From positions 1 to 5,552 of the forward strand of contig CANBCO010000036.1 of NCBI GenBank assembly GCA_947367165.1: a DNA stretch of 5,552 nt, written 5' to 3'. Shown here in pieces: positions 5,244 through 5,552 of the stretch. Source of the stretch: an uncultured Coriobacteriaceae bacterium (GTDB taxonomy: Bacteria; Actinomycetota; Coriobacteriia; Coriobacteriales; Atopobiaceae). Each line of letters starts with the position of its first letter. Within the stretch, counting starts at the first letter, position 1. Under the pieces are notes generated by a model that was given only the letters and a program-made list of their open reading frames with translations, was not told where the DNA came from and made no database searches. The position numbers and the translations under genes are program-made.

Positions 5244-5552
5244 GTGAAGCAGATAAAAAAGACAACATATACGCTGACATTTTTTCTCATTTTGTCAGCC
5301 CTAGCAGGCCAGTATGCGCTTTGTAGCACGCAGAGCCTGCCACTTGCTCAAGCTGCCACTACAGTTACTCAAGGCGATATAAGCGAGCTCCAAAAAGATG
5401 TAGAACAAGCCGGAGCCGCCTATGACCAGGCGGTTTCTGCAGTCACCCAAACAAACGATGCAATCGCGCAAAACCAAACCCAGCTTGACCAAATTGAGCA
5501 ATCCCTGCCAGATGCAAAAACTCAGGCGGCAAACGCCCTGGTACTCTCATAC
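5244..5552 (+). CDS. Secreted, probably coiled-coil protein, N-terminal part
   Basis: It has 103 open codons, cut by the window end. The start is the GTG at 5244-5246, with GGAG (5235-5238) five bases upstream; the only nearby upstream ATG (5233) runs straight into a stop. Residues 1-9 are basic (Lys2, Lys5, Lys6) and 10-26 are hydrophobic. AQA at 35-37 is a good signal-peptidase I site. Cys27 follows YAL, which is a poor lipobox, so a lipoprotein is unlikely. After cleavage, residues 44-103 are rich in Gln, Ala, Asp and Glu with heptad-like spacing of Leu, Val and Ile, as in a coiled coil. Such N-termini are common in Gram-positive cell-wall hydrolases of NlpC/P60 or M23 type, where the catalytic domain follows. 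That domain would lie beyond the window, so the function is not assigned. It diverges from pcrA. Confidence 0.85.
   Translation, partial: MKQIKKTTYTLTFFLILSALAGQYALCSTQSLPLAQAATTVTQGDISELQKDVEQAGAAYDQAVSAVTQTNDAIAQNQTQLDQIEQSLPDAKTQAANALVLSY

Noticed and set aside
5301..5501. Minus-strand open frame of 66 codons
   Set aside because: It is antisense to the secreted-protein gene, which has a good ribosome site and a signal peptide.

Overview
The window is one end of a draft-assembly contig. Bases 1-31 are a Nextera read-2 transposase adapter left on the end, so genomic sequence starts at base 32. The source looks like a mid-GC Gram-positive bacterium. The style of the valyl-tRNA synthetase and the PcrA-type helicase suggests an actinobacterium, possibly Coriobacteriia (Atopobium/Olsenella-like). 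That placement is an inference from remembered protein style, not from a search.

Layout, left to right. (1) 32-1740, minus strand: the N-terminal 569 codons of valS, cut by the contig end. (2) 1741-2219: a 479-bp gap with no protein gene. It holds the valS promoter, five units of an exact 26-bp-period tandem repeat, a 109-bp element with inverted-repeat ends, a 13-bp-period tandem repeat and a probable tRNA promoter. (3) 2220-2294, plus strand: tRNA-Val with anticodon UAC and an encoded CCA. (4) 2348-4630, minus strand: a complete PcrA/UvrD-type helicase. (5) 4631-5243: a 613-bp gap with the pcrA promoter, a purine-rich loose repeat, a second copy of the 109-bp element, an 11-bp-period tandem repeat, an AT-rich inverted repeat and a small leader hairpin. 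(6) 5244-5552, plus strand: the first 103 codons of a secreted, probably coiled-coil protein, cut by the window end.

The genes are housekeeping ones: valine charging (valS beside a tRNA-Val), DNA repair and replication (pcrA), and an envelope or secreted protein. The unusual part is the two gaps, both between divergently transcribed genes. Each carries a 109-bp element in the same orientation. The copies match almost perfectly at both ends and in the middle and have identical spacing, but are near chance similarity in between. Each copy lies among short tandem repeats of its own kind. The 11-mer CCGAGAAACCC is also strongly over-represented, inside and outside genes. I recognise no named system here. 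The paired element and the 11-mer are the best candidates for something undescribed.
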